This document shows positions 9,633 through 21,401 of a stretch of 64,000 nt of DNA, piece by piece (within the stretch, counting starts at the first letter, position 1; every line of letters starts with the position of its first letter). The translations under genes and the position numbers were made by a program. Origin of the DNA: Garcia nutans (lineage: Eukaryota > Streptophyta > Magnoliopsida > Malpighiales > Euphorbiaceae). The stretch is taken from positions 20,963,501 to 21,027,500 of the forward strand of contig CANTUV010000032.1 of the NCBI GenBank assembly GCA_947685225.1, read 5' to 3'. The notes under the pieces were generated by a model, which was not told the origin of the DNA, did not search any database, and saw only the letters and a list, made by a program, of their open reading frames with translations.

Positions 9633-11239
9633 TGTTAGGCCTTTAGCCTAGCTATCTGCAAGTGCACAGGTCGTAATTAAGTAATAAAAAGATAAGTAGA
9701 GTATTGTTCCCACAAGAAGGATAATTCTAAATACTAAACAATTAAACTGTTTATTATTTGGATAACAAAATTTGATTTAAAATATAAATAATGAGTTGCT
9801 TTAAAATTAAATCTAATAATATAAAGCTTAGGGTTAAGTCACGTTTATTGATTTACTATGAATTTTCTAAAGTATTTATTTAATTAAGTTTCCCTTTGAT
9901 TAATAGTTGGATTCTCCTAAATCAAGCTTTAGTCTCTCTCAAGAACTAAAACTAAAATCAATTTAATCTTTACATCTACTCTTGTGATAATAATTAATTA
10001 ACTAAATTATTAGGTTTTGTGAGAATCTTAAATCAACCTCTTAAGAGTTTAAACTTATCTCCAAGTGAAAAACTTACTTAAGATTGTTATCTCCTTGAAC
10101 TAATATTATACTTCCACTCTCGCTCCATCACACAACATCTCAATTCAATTAATTATTGGCCAGATAATCAAAGTATTAAGATCAAAGATAACAAAGTAAT
10201 CAAGGATAAACTTAATTAAATCAAATAAGCATATATTATTCGATAATAAATTCAATATAAGGGACCAACCCTAAACACAATTTAATTCCTCATATTTTAA
10301 ATAAAAACACAACAAACATTAAAGATGATAATTAAAGACATAATATAAATATCAAGAAAGAACAAACTCTAATTCTTTAGATTGAAGAAGAACTCCACTT
10401 GGATCCTTGAAGCTCTTCATTGAATCCTTATTTCACTCTTCTCTCAAAAGAAAGTCCATAATTTACTTGATACAAGCTGTAATCTAAGCTAAAAAAAATA
10501 AATCTCTAATCTCACTATTATTTCTTTTGTATCTAACATCAATCTCTCTTACACACTTGAAATCTTGGGAGGATGTGTGTTTATATAGAGTGTTTGGAAG
10601 CTTCTTGGTGTAGGCAAGTTGGAAAATGCTAGAATTCAACTTTCTACAACTATTTGGTTCTTTAATTTTCAACTTTTCTGGTTTAAAGTCATAAATTTTA
10701 GCCTCATGGTCATGGCAATTAAGTGCCACAGTCATGGCCTAGGTTGGAATAGACTATTTTGAGAAAATTTTCAACTATAAATGGCGGTTTAGTAGGCCAT
10801 GGTCATGGCGTTTGAATGCCATGATCATTGCTTTAGAAGGCAAGCAGTAAAATTTGACTTTTCTTCCTTCTTTTTTCACTTAGGTAGTAAACAATTAGAT
10901 CCCATGGGCATGGCCCTCAAATGATAGGGTCATGGAATTTAATTTCCCACTAGAACTTGTGTTTTTATTCATTTTTTTTAATATGGCAGACTAAAATTGA
11001 AGTCTAGGGTCATGGCCTTGAAGAGCCATGGGTTTGACTTTTGAATTTTCTTCATTTTCGCTTACTTCTCTTTAATTTTATACCACTTATCATTAAAAGC
11101 CTTATATTTTTCCTTTTCAAGCTAACTGAAATAAGAGAATTTTAACTCAAACAAATAAAATCCATCAAATTCAATTAGAAAAACAACTAAAATTATGGTT
11201 AGAATTACAATAAATATTGATCAAAATTTCACTCTATCA
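9633..11239 (-). mobile_element. 3' LTR of decayed Athila-like element G
   Basis: Matches 17108-18684 over its full length with many differences, so the pair is old. On the minus strand it starts TGATAGAGTGAAA and ends CCTAACA. TATA-type TATATAAAC (minus) lies near 10570-10580. The segment between about 10700 and 11030 carries repeated CATGGTCATGG-type motifs. The block GCAAGTGCACAGGTCG near the left end is shared in weaker form with LTR B. No clear five-base duplication flanks the element (TTTTA left, CTCTA right). Confidence 0.85.
10700..11030 (-). repeat. CATGGTCATGG-type motif array in LTR G (left copy)
   Basis: Imperfect palindromes of the form CCAYGGNCRTGG recur in pairs joined by TTGAATGCC- or TTGAAGAGCC-like linkers. 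The same array lies at 18185-18490 in the partner LTR, there with more CG (CCACGGTCGTGG). The left copy reads CATGGTCATGG, as expected from cytosine deamination. In element orientation the array is upstream of the TATA box. Confidence 0.6.
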
Positions 11240-11282
11240 AATTCTCCCAAACTTAAACCATTACTAGTCGTCAAACAATTGA
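11240..11282 (-). other. Polypurine tract and decayed hairpin of element G
   Basis: On the minus strand TTTAAGTTTGGGAGAATT abuts the LTR. Just upstream TTGTTTGACGACTAGTAA looks like a decayed version of the hairpin TTGCTTG-loop-CAAGCAA found in elements B, C and I. From here to 11785 I see no gene, so G has no third ORF. Confidence 0.6.
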
Positions 11283-11785
11283 ATTTCGTCACTGTAGATT
11301 TCCTTATATGTTGAGTTTATATACAAAAATTTAAACAATTAAAACTTTAAAATTTAGATCTTAAATTTAGCTCCATAACTTCATTATTACCTCATTTACT
11401 CAAGAAATTTAATTAATTGCAATAAATTATCAAACTTTAGATAAGCAAATATTCTTTTTATCTAAATTTAGCCTAGTCTCATATGCATGTTTATTAAGCT
11501 TCCTCCACCAATAGACCTTACTAATTCAAGAAAAATCAGAAAGACTTTTATAGGCTTGTAATGGGATCTATACGAGTGATGGTTAAAATAAAGCTAAATG
11601 AAATAGGTTACTTATATTTCAAAACTTACTCATACCATTGGCTGCAGCTCTTAACCTTGAAAAGGGTAGTTATTTTGGTTATTTTAATCAAAGAAGAAAT
11701 CAAGCTAAAATTTATTTTAGATCAAAGGGGGAAAAACAAGAGCTATGTTTATAGCCTATAGCTTGACTATCTCTAGCTTGAATGC

Positions 11786-14700
11786 TTATTTGTTAAAATG
11801 ATAGACACTTCCAATGTCTATCAAATCACCAACAAAATAGGGTTTCAAACGTTGGCCATTTACTTTAAAAATTTCTCCTCCTTTATTTTGAATGTCGACT
11901 GCACCATAAGGATAAACCTTTATAACTTTAAATGGTCCTGACCAATGAAACTTCAGCTTTTTAGGAAAATGCCTCAACCTTGAATTGTACAATAAAACTT
12001 ATTATCCTTCATGAAGTTGCTTAGATTGAATAAATCTATCATACTATACTTTAGTTCTTTCTTTATAAATCTTGACATTTTGATAAGCTTGAAACCTAAT
12101 TTCATCCAACTCACTCAATTGTAAAAGTCATTTTTGTCCGACGATGTTTAAGTCCATGTTCAATTGTTTGATAGCCCAATACGCTTTATGTTCTAACTCA
12201 AATGGTAAGTGGCATGCTTCTCTAAAGATAGGTTGGTAAGGTGACATACCAATTGGAATTTTAAATGCAGTTCTATAAGCCCAAAGTGCATCATCTAATT
12301 TAATAGACCAGTCTTTTCTCGAAGTGATAACCATTTTCTATAAAATCCATTTAATCTCCCTATTAGATATTTTCATTTATCCACTAGTTTAAGGGTAATA
12401 AAGTGTTGCCACCTTACGGTGTACTCCATATTTATTAAGAATAGAGTCAAAAGTTTTATTGTAAAAATGAGTACCTCCATCACTTATCATAGCCATAAGA
12501 TCTCCAAACCTTGTGAAAATGTTCTTTTTAATAAATTTAGTCATCATTTTTGAATCATTTGTTAGACTTTCAACTGCTTCAACCCATTTAGACACATAAT
12601 CTATAGCCTTTAAAATATATTAATTATTGATTGATAGTGGAAATGGTCCCATAAAGTCGATTCCCCAAACATCAAAAGTTCAACTTTAAGAATTGGATTG
12701 AGTGGCATGTCTTGTCTTTTTGAAATATTCCTAGATCGTTAACATCGATCACATGATTGAACAAAAGCCTTTGCATCTTTATACATGGTAGGCCAGAAAA
12801 ATCTAGATTGCCAAATTTTAGCAATTGTTTTAGAAGTGCTAGAATGACCAGCGCATTATTTCGAATGACAAAATTCCAAAATACTTCTTATCTCCTCTTC
12901 TAGAATGTATCTATGAATCATTCCATCCCTATAGTGTTTAAATAATAGAGGTTCCTCCAATATATAATGTTTAACATCATAAAGAAATTTCTTCCATTGA
13001 GCATAAGACGTTTCTGATGGAAGAATTTCACCTGCCAAATAATTAACAAAGTGAACATACCAGGAAATATAAGTTTTATTGGAGAAAAGTTGTTCATTAG
13101 GGAATGATTCATTGATGGGCATTACATCTTTTTCCATTGTTTCTCTAATCTCAGAAGGTGATCTGCTAAAATTTCAACTTCTTTTTTATCTTTAATTTCA
13201 AGATTAAATTCTTGAAAAAGCAAAATCCACCTAATCAATCTTGGTTTAGCTTCCTTTTTACTCATTAATATTTAATTGTTGTATAGTCAATATAAATAAT
13301 AACATTGTAATCCAAAAGGTAAGATCTAAATTTGTTAAGAGTAAAAACTATTGCAAGCATTTCTTTTTCTCTTATAGGCATAATCAATTTGAGTGTCATC
13401 AAGGGTTCGGCTTGCATGGTAAATGATATGACTTTTCTTATCCTTCCTTTAACTTAAAATAACTCTAATTGCATAATCACCGGCATCACACATAAGCTCA
13501 AATCGCAAAGACCAATCTGGTTGTGATATAATAGGAGTTGTCATAAGTGTTGCCTTTAACCTATTAAAAGCAATTAAACATTCATTGGAAAAATTATAAA
13601 ACATCTTTATTTAATAGTTCACATAATGGTTCAGCAATTTTTGAAAAATCTTTTATAAAATGCTTATAAAACCTTGCATGTCCTAAGAAACTGCAAACTT
13701 CTTTAACATTAATTAGTGGTGGAAGCCTTTTAATGACTTCTATTTTTGCCTTGTCCACTATAATTCCTTTTCGAGAAACTTTATGTCCAAGAATAAGTTA
13801 TTTTCTACCATAAAGTGGCATTTTTTCCAATTAATGATAAAGTTTGTTTCTTCACATCTCTTAAGTACCTATTCTAAATGTTGTAAAAAATTATCAAAAG
13901 TGGAGTTATAAATAGTAAAATCATCCATAAAGATTTCAATAATTAATTTGGCAATATCAGAAAATATAGCCATCATGCATCTTTAAAAGGTTGCTGCTGT
14001 ATTGCACAATCCAAATGGTATTCTATGATAAGCGAAAGTTCTATATAGATATGTGAATGTTGTCTTCTCTTGATCTTTCAGTGCTATAGAAATTTAAAAA
14101 TATCCTAAGTATCCATCTAATAAGCAAAAATAAGCAATACCTGCATGTCTTTCAAGCATTTGATTAACAAATAATAAAGGAAAATGATTCTTACGGGTAG
14201 CTTTATTTAATTTTCTATAATCTACACAAACTCGCCATCCAGTGACTGCTCTTGAGTGAATTAATTTATTATTTTCATTTGTTAAAACAGTCATCCCTCC
14301 CTTCTTAAGAACTATGTGTATAGGACCTACCCATGAACTATTAGAAATTGGATAAATTATTCCTGCATCTAATAACTTTGTCACTTTTACTTTTACCACC
14401 TCATTCATATTTGGATTTAATCTCCTCTGTTGATCTATCATAGGTTTAGAGTTTTCTTCCAATAAAATCCTATACATACATATTGAAGGGTTAATTCCTT
14501 TAATACAAGATATAGTCCAAACTATTGTCTTTTTATATTTTCTGATCAAATCTAAGGTTCGACTCGACTAAATATTAGACAAATTAGCATTAACAATGAT
14601 AGGAAAAGTATTATTAGGTCAAAGAAATGAATGCCCGAGATGGTTGGCAAGAGGTTTTAATTCCAATTTTGAGCTTTTTCAATAGAAGGAAAAGGTAGGG

Positions 14701-15551
14701 TTTTACCTTTTTTCAAGCGGTTCAAATTTTTAAGAATACATTAATGGAGTTGTTTCAAATGCTGAAGCATAAGCAACGACTTCTTTATTGTCATCTTCTG
14801 GTATAGAACTTTTTACAAGACAAGTTTTTAAAGAGTCTTCAACTTTTTGCTCACAAGATTGTTACTTCTTCTATGGCATCAATTAAAAAATAATCACCAA
14901 GAAATGCAGGATGTCTGGCTGCTTTTGTCAGATTAAATTTCACTTTTTTCTCTTCTACTTGTAGGAAATTTTCCTCCATGAATATTAATCATAGCTCTAG
15001 TTGTAGCAAAGAATGGCCTTCCTAAGATAAACAAAATTTCTACATCTTCATCTATTTTGAAAATCACAAAGTCAACTGGAATGTAGAGTTTATCAACTTT
15101 TACAAGAACATCTTTCACCACTCCAATAGGATATTTTATTGAATGATCTATTAATTAAAGAGACATCTTTATTGGTTGGAGTTGTGTGAAGCTAAGTTTC
15201 CTGCAAATAAAACTAGGCATTAGATTGACACGAGCACCTAAAACATATAAAGCTTTGTGGAAATCTATTTCACCAATAATACAAGGAATAAAAAAATTCT
15301 CTTGATCTTTTAAATTTTTTATTTCAAATTATTATACTACATTCTTCCGTAAATGTAATTTTTGCATTGTCTTCCAACTTTCTTTTATTAGACAACAATT
15401 CTTTAAGGAACTTCATATTAGTGGGCATCAGTACAAGAGCTTCTACAAAAGGAATATTAATGTGAAGTTGTTGATATACTTCTAAAATTTTTTCGTATGT
15501 CTTATCTAATGTTTGCTTCTTTAACCTTTGAGGAAAAGGAATTGGAGGCAC
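11786..15551 (-). pseudogene. Athila-like pol (protease, RT, RNase H, integrase), element G
   Basis: Fragments in pol order on the minus strand: pre-protease segment (15551-15324); protease end with ILGRPFFATT (15121-14933); RT with RRLNPNMNEVVK and VCVDYRKLNKATRKNHFPL (14549-14094); RT and RNase H traces to about 13150; integrase zinc-finger region (13137-12720, HHCC partly kept, CDRC near 12740); integrase core with SKWVEAVESL and SDGGTHF (12595-12389); WAYRTAFKIPIGMSPYQP (12334-12128); and the C-terminal GPFKVIKVYPYGAVDIQNKG block (11992-11786). Stops and frameshifts separate them. G is a dead, old copy, clearly more decayed than C or I. Confidence 0.85.
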
Positions 15552-15879
15552 ATATAATTTAACAATTTTGCCAAATTTGGGGTTGTGTTTGATTAAGGAT
15601 CTTTAAGTTGTAAACCACTTCTTAGTATTATCGCTTTGCAGTGCTCCCTTGGATTGATCTTTGTTTGGCTTGAAAGAGCTCCTTGATTGTAAGTGTTGAG
15701 AGAACTTGCAATTTGACCTATTTGTGTCTCAATATTTCAATTTTGGGTTGAGAGAAGTTCCAATTTCTGCTCTAGTTTGTCATATTGCTTTTCAAGTTTT
15801 TCAAACTTTTTGATGTTGCTCCAATGAATTTCTCCAATACAGATTCATATCTAGGCTTTTCTATATAAGAAATAGGACC

Positions 15880-16984
15880 TTGATTTTGATTTTTCATGTA
15901 TGGAGGTTAATATAGTGCTTTTTGATTATTATGATTTTCCCAAGATAAATAAAGATGATTTCTCCAAGTCAAATTGTATGCATTCCCTTGAGGAAAATTT
16001 GGACCCATATTTTGATTGCCCAAAAATTGGACTTGCTCTAAAATTCTGCAGTCTATTGTATCATGGCTTCCTTCACACCCTTCATATGTTGGAGAAGACA
16101 ATGATAGGCAGACATGCTCTAATTTCTTGGCTATTGTACCAACCTGAACTGCAAGCAAAGAAAAATTATCAATTTCATATAAACCTGCAACTCTTTTATG
16201 AATACCTTATTTTGAAGTCCAATGGTAGTTATTGCTGGCATTTTTTCAATTAAATAATTTGGTTCAGACAGAGCTTTGTTCATAATTACACCACTAGCTG
16301 CTGCATCTATTATTCCTTTGATATTTGGATGAAGACCATTATAAAATGTTTGAATTCTTTGCAAATTTTTGAAATGTTTCCAAGCTTCATATAAAATTTC
16401 TCTATATTGTTATATAAAGCTTGTGATTTGAATTCCTAATTTAGCCATTTTTGCTGGTAGAAAATATTTTGCTAGAAAAGCTGCATTAATTGATCCCATG
16501 TGGTAAATGTGCCTGGTGCCTTATAAGTGAGCCAATCCTTTGCTTAATCCTTTAAAGAAACTAGGAAAAGTCGCAAACAGATTGCATCATCAGATGCTTC
16601 ATTTATTTTAAAAGTATCACACATTTCTATGAAATTTGAAATGTGAGAATAAGCATCTTCATACAGCGGGCCATGGAAAAATGATTATTGAATCAGGTTA
16701 ATAAGTGCTAGCTTTAGATCAAAATTATTGCCTTGTACTGGTGGTTTGGCAATGCTAGACCTTGGTTATACAGAAGGCATAGTATATTGCTTAATCATCA
16801 TGTTTTGAAGATCTCCCATGGTTGGTTCTTCATCAGTTGAATCAGTAGGATTATTGATCTTATGAATTTTTGCTGAAGTTTCTTCCACTTTTTGCTTATC
16901 TTTCCTTTCCTTATTCTTTTTCCTACAAAAATGTTCAATTTTTTTATTATATGGCTTAAGTTTTGTGTTTGGATTTCTTCGCAT
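15880..16984 (-). pseudogene. Athila-like gag, element G
   Basis: The frame opens at ATG 16984 with a Lys-rich start. Capsid-like blocks follow in broken frames: FDLKPALINLIQ, EDAYSHISNFIEMCDTFKIN and AKDWLTYKAPGTFTTWDQLM (about 16720-16480), then QTFYNGLHPNIKG (about 16350-16310). A zinc-knuckle remnant CEGSHDTIDC lies near 16080-16050. Several stops interrupt it. The order, capsid then knuckle then pol, is as in Athila gag. Confidence 0.8.
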
Positions 16985-17079
16985 ATAAACTATAAATTCT
17001 TTAATAAAAGTAAAGAAATACTACATAAAATAAAAATCCAAAGCAATGATAGTTTAATATTATTAATATTAGAATAGTC

Positions 17080-17101
17080 GCCTTTCTCAACAATGATGAC
17101 A
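17080..17101 (-). other. Decayed tRNA-Asp-type primer binding site, element G
   Basis: Behind the 5' LTR end (CTAACA) the minus strand reads TGTCATCATTGTTGAGAAAG. Aligned with the usual Athila site TGGCGCCGTTGTCGGGG, all but one of the differences are C-to-T or G-to-A. The position and the AGTTTA spacer fit. Confidence 0.6.
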
Positions 17102-17107
17102 TAAACT

Positions 17108-18684
17108 TGTTAGGTCCTTAGCCTATCTATCTACAAGTGCACAAGTACAGGTCGTAATCAAGTAATAAAGTGATAAGTAGAGTATCATTCCCATGAATAA
17201 GATAATTCTAAGTAATAAATAATTAAACTATTTATTATTTGCATAACAAAATTTGATTTATAATTTAAAAAAAATGAGTTGCTTTGAAATTAAATCTAAT
17301 GATATAAAGCTTAGGGTTAAGTCACCTTTATTGATTTACTATGAATTTTCAAAAGTATTGATTTAATTCAATTTTCCCTTAATTAGTGGTTGGATTCTCC
17401 TAAATTCAGCTTTAGTCTCTATCAAGTACTAAAATAAATATCAATTTAACCCTTACATGTACTCTCATGATCATAAGTAATTAAATTAATTCATAAGGTT
17501 TTGTGAGAATCTTGAATCAATCTCTTAAGAATTTAACATTATCTCTAAGTGAAAAACTTACTTAAGATTGTTATCTCCTTGAAGTAATGTTATGCTTCCA
17601 CTCTCGCTCCATCACACAACATCTCAATTAAATTCATTATTGGTTAGATAATCTTAGCATTAATATCAAAGATAACAAATTAATCAATGATAAACTTAAT
17701 TAAATCAAATAAGATTATAGTATTCCATAAAAAATTAATATTATGGACCAAACTTGAACATAATTTAGTTCCTCATATTTGAAATAAAAACATAACAAAC
17801 ATTAAAGATGATAATTGAAGGCATAATCTAAAAAACAAGAAAGAGAAAACTCTAATTCTTTGGATTGAAGAAAAACTCCAGTTAGATCCTTGAATCTTTT
17901 CATTGATTCCTAATTTCACTCTTCTCTCATAAGAAAGACTAGAATTTACTTGATACAAACTGTAATCTAAACTTTAAAAAAAATCTTTAATCAAACTACT
18001 ATTTCTCTTGTATCTAACTTCAATCTCTCTTGCATGCTTGAAACCATGGGAGGATGTGTGTTTATATAGAGTACTTGGAAGCTTCTTGGTGGAAGCAAGT
18101 TGGCAAATGCCGGAATACAACTTTCTGTAGCTATTTGGTGCTTCAATTTTTAACTTTTTCGGCTTTAAGTCATAAATTTTAGCCTACGGTCGTGGCCTGG
18201 GTTAGAATGGACTATTTTGAGAAATTTTCCAATTGTAAATGACAGCTTAGTGGGCCACGGTCGTGGTGTTTGAATGCCATGGTCATGACTTTTGAAGGCA
18301 AGCTGTAAACTCTGACTTTTCTTCCTTTTCTTCACTTAAGCAGAAAGCAATTGGATCCCATGGGCATGGCCCTCAAATAACATGATCGTGGTATTTAATT
18401 TCCTTCTACAACTTGAGTTTTTTTTTTAATGTGGCAAACTTAAATTAAAGTCCAGGGTCGTGGCCTTGAAGTGCCGTGGACGTGGATTTTGAATTTTCTT
18501 CAGTTTTGCTTACTTTTCTTCAATTTTACACCACTTATCATTAAAAACCTTGTATCTTGTCTTTTCAAGCTAAAATAAGAGAAATCTAATTCAAACAAAC
18601 AAAATCCATCATATTCAATTGGAAAAAACAAATAAATTCATAGTCAGAATTACACCAAAAGTTGATCAAAATTTCACTCTATCA
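17108..18684 (-). mobile_element. 5' LTR of element G
   Basis: Partner of 9633-11239. It starts (plus strand) TGTTAGGTCC and ends CTCTATCA. A TATATAAAC-type TATA box (minus) lies near 18060-18070. The palindrome array at 18185-18490 is better preserved than in the left copy. The right flank continues directly into the right MITE terminus. Confidence 0.85.
18185..18490 (-). repeat. CCACGGTCGTGG-type motif array in LTR G (right copy)
   Basis: Includes CCACGGTCGTGG (about 18255), CCATGGTCATG (about 18277), CCATGGGCATGGCC (about 18358), GGTCGTGGCC (about 18447) and GCCGTGGACGTGG (about 18472). Linkers contain CTTGAAG or TTTGAATGCC. The same composite layout occurs in LTR F of a different clade. 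Confidence 0.6.
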
Positions 18685-18727
18685 CTCTACTTTATTTAAC
18701 TCCCTTGCACCTCATCAAAACATAGTG
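18685..18727 (+). mobile_element. Tourist-like MITE, right terminus
   Basis: The reverse complement reads CACTATGTTTTGATGAGGTG followed by GGGAGTTAAATAAAG, matching the left terminus at 9106. TTA follows at 18728-18730. Confidence 0.68.
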
Positions 18728-19889
18728 TTACTATCTTTTCACTTAGATTTTTTCCACTATTATGAAAAATAATAAATTGAATAAAATTGAATAATTAATA
18801 AATATAATAATAATTAAATATAATAATAATTAAAAATAATTATAAGATCCCAATTCTGTGTATGCGGTTAAGCAAGCCCTGCCGCCAGCTTCTACCCAGA
18901 TAAAAAATGTGAGCGCCTAGCGCAAAATGTTGATTTACTAAAAAATATAAGGCGCCTTTATTTAGATTTTTTCGATCTTTGAATTCTTTATCAAATTTCT
19001 AAAAAAATCTCAAACTACTAAGCAAAATAGGCCAATGAGGGGCATTAGTGACAATTAAGTACGTGTCGCAAGAGAAATAAACTTGAACAATAACCCAATA
19101 TTCATCATCAAACAAGATAATTTCATTTCAATAATTAAAATATTCCCACTGTTATAAAAATGAAAAATTATCTAATTAATATAATTAATTATATGCTTGT
19201 ATTTTTATGCAACAGAAAATATCAATAACTTTTTATTTATTTACATATTATTATATTAGAGGAGCATACACATTCAATATAAATAAAATATACAAATTTA
19301 AATAGTTGTTCCTATTTATTTCTTAAAAATAATCTTGATTTACAAACTAAAAAATTTTGGTATCACACAAATTACAATTAATTCAAGGAGAATGCTTTAA
19401 ATATATAATATATTATATAGTAATACATAAAAAATGGAATTCTCATAATTTAAGCTTTGGATTACATAGAGCATTAATACTTTGCACACCAATATAAGTA
19501 AAGGCATTGAAGGTTACTAGAGATCTTTATATATGAAGATTAATCATTAATATAATTATATTATTACATCAAAATAACAAGTTCAGAGAAAATGGAATGA
19601 AAGAGCAATGTATAAAATGGATCAAAATTTCCATTAATCATAATAATTAAGGGTCCTTCAAATAATTGAAAGAGTAAAATAGAAACCAAATTACCTACAT
19701 TTCTTCAATATCCTTTTATTGACGAAGTTGATATTATATTAGCCCTTTAAGATTCCCATCCCAACCCCTTTCCACTGGTGACTTGCCTTTCAAAACTCTT
19801 TGCCAAATTTCTTCAACTTAGCTTAGTCTAAAGCTCAATGTTATCCTTAATAATGTTCTCTTAGAGCATACCCATTTTATACATTTATA
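18728..19889. other. AT-rich stretch without recognisable gene
   Basis: I see no coding frame, LTR terminus or terminal inverted repeat that I can defend. A slightly GC-richer patch near 18860-18960 shows no motif. It may include upstream parts of the pseudogene that follows. Confidence 0.5.
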
Positions 19890-20700
19890 GTAGTTGGCAA
19901 ATTCCAAGAGAGCTTATTTAGTCATCATTCAATGTGATGATGCCTTTGATCACTACGAGATTGGGCATACAACAAAGCTAAACATCGACACTAACAAGCC
20001 ATTTGTTGTCAAGGAATTTGTAGCCATCAGAAAAAATTCCACAAGTTAATAATATTACAAATGAGAGATTTCTCATAGAAAGGCATGCACATGTGTTTAA
20101 TTTTATTAAAGTGCAGAAACGTGGTTGTAAGAAACTTGCTTGCAGTTGTTGTAAAAAAAAAAAAACTTCATGGTTCAACCTATCAATGTGTTGTATGAAA
20201 TAAGTTTGACTTTCATGAACTATGAGTTAAGTCTCCTAACTTATCTTCACAAGATCTTATAGTGAGTTGCCCTTCATATTTAAGAAATAATCCACCTGAT
20301 TATAGCTTTCTTAAGGGGCAAATATGCCAACTTTGTGAAGAGTTTTCCAACTCTTCCAATGATTGCTTATTTCAAACTTATAATGAATGTGGATTTTTAC
20401 CTGCCATTTTTTAATATAAGAACCATTCATATCCAATTAATTTTGTTATAATGCCATTATGGTTTAACTACAAGTGATTGTGTTTCATTTGTCATAGGTT
20501 TGGAGAGTCAATCAGCTACAATTGTTATCTATGTAATCTTGAATGTCTTATCAACTGTGTGCTACTTAAGTCAAGTGAATCATGGATTGTAGAAATTCTT
20601 TGGAAGATAATTTCAATCGCAAGGAATAGTAGTGGTAAAGCTAAAACCTTATGATCATTCAACTATGACAATGTGCCATTTGCCTGAAGATAGATTTTAT
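19890..20700 (+). pseudogene. DC1 (C1-like, Cys/His-rich) domain pseudogene
   Basis: Plus-strand frames around 20070-20640 carry the Cys/His spacing of plant DC1 proteins. One stretch reads YQCVV-stop-NKFDFHEL-stop-VKSPNL (20181-20240), where the two TGA codons (20196-20198, 20223-20225) stand at expected Cys positions. It continues with GQICQLCEEF (20310-20350), then, after a stop at 20409, with NHSYP, CFICHRFGES and YNCYLCNLEC ending near 20560. DC1 domains are zinc-binding modules of poorly known role in large plant families. The frame also breaks near the A-run at 20150-20165. This is the only host-gene-like relic in the window outside retroelements. The family call rests on Cys/His spacing alone. 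Confidence 0.55.
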
Positions 20701-21401
20701 TTATTAAATAAACTATGATAAAGTTGACATTGGAAAGAGAATTTATTACACTTAAAAAAAGGAGATGCTTATGCAAAGAATTTAAGAAATAAAAGAAAAA
20801 AGATCATCTATTGAAGTGTAAATAATGCTTTAAAATTCTAAATAAATAAGTGGAATTTTTTTTTTAAAAATAAATAATATTATTTTTATTTAATAATAGT
20901 TACAATACTTAAATTTAAAAATTATCTTAATAATTAATAAAAAAATATTTATGTTAATTAAGTAAAAAAAGAATATTTGATTAAAGAATAAATTTAAAAT
21001 GTTGGATTTTGAAATTTTCGATTCTCATCTAAACAATCAATTTTTTAAATATCAATGTTTGAAATTTTAAATAATAAGTTTCATTCAAACATAAAAATTT
21101 CAAATAAATAAATAAATATTAAATCCTAAAATGATAAATTTCATAAAATTTAAAATTTTATTTAGAAGATGAAGTAGATTAGATAAGGTAAGAAACATGA
21201 TTATCATAGTTAGAAGGTAATTTAAGGCGTAAAATGAGAGGAAATTTGAATAACTAAAGGTATTTTACTCTCTTTAATATTATTTCATTAATTTAATTTA
21301 TGTCAACTAATTAAATTGTGAAAACAAGAATTGCCTCAGAATTTAAGAAATGACCTAACACTTCCCATTATGACTATTTTATTATAACTGGTCTCCCTTC
21401 C
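20701..21401. other. AT-rich stretch without recognisable gene
   Basis: Mostly A/T runs. Between about 20990 and 21150 there are weak inverted similarities (GATTTTGAAATTTTC and reverse-like AAATTTCATAAAATTT) that could be a degraded MITE, but no termini can be fixed. Confidence 0.4.

Noticed and set aside
15900..16253. 117-codon plus-strand frame
   Set aside because: It is the antisense of the gag zinc-knuckle region of element G.
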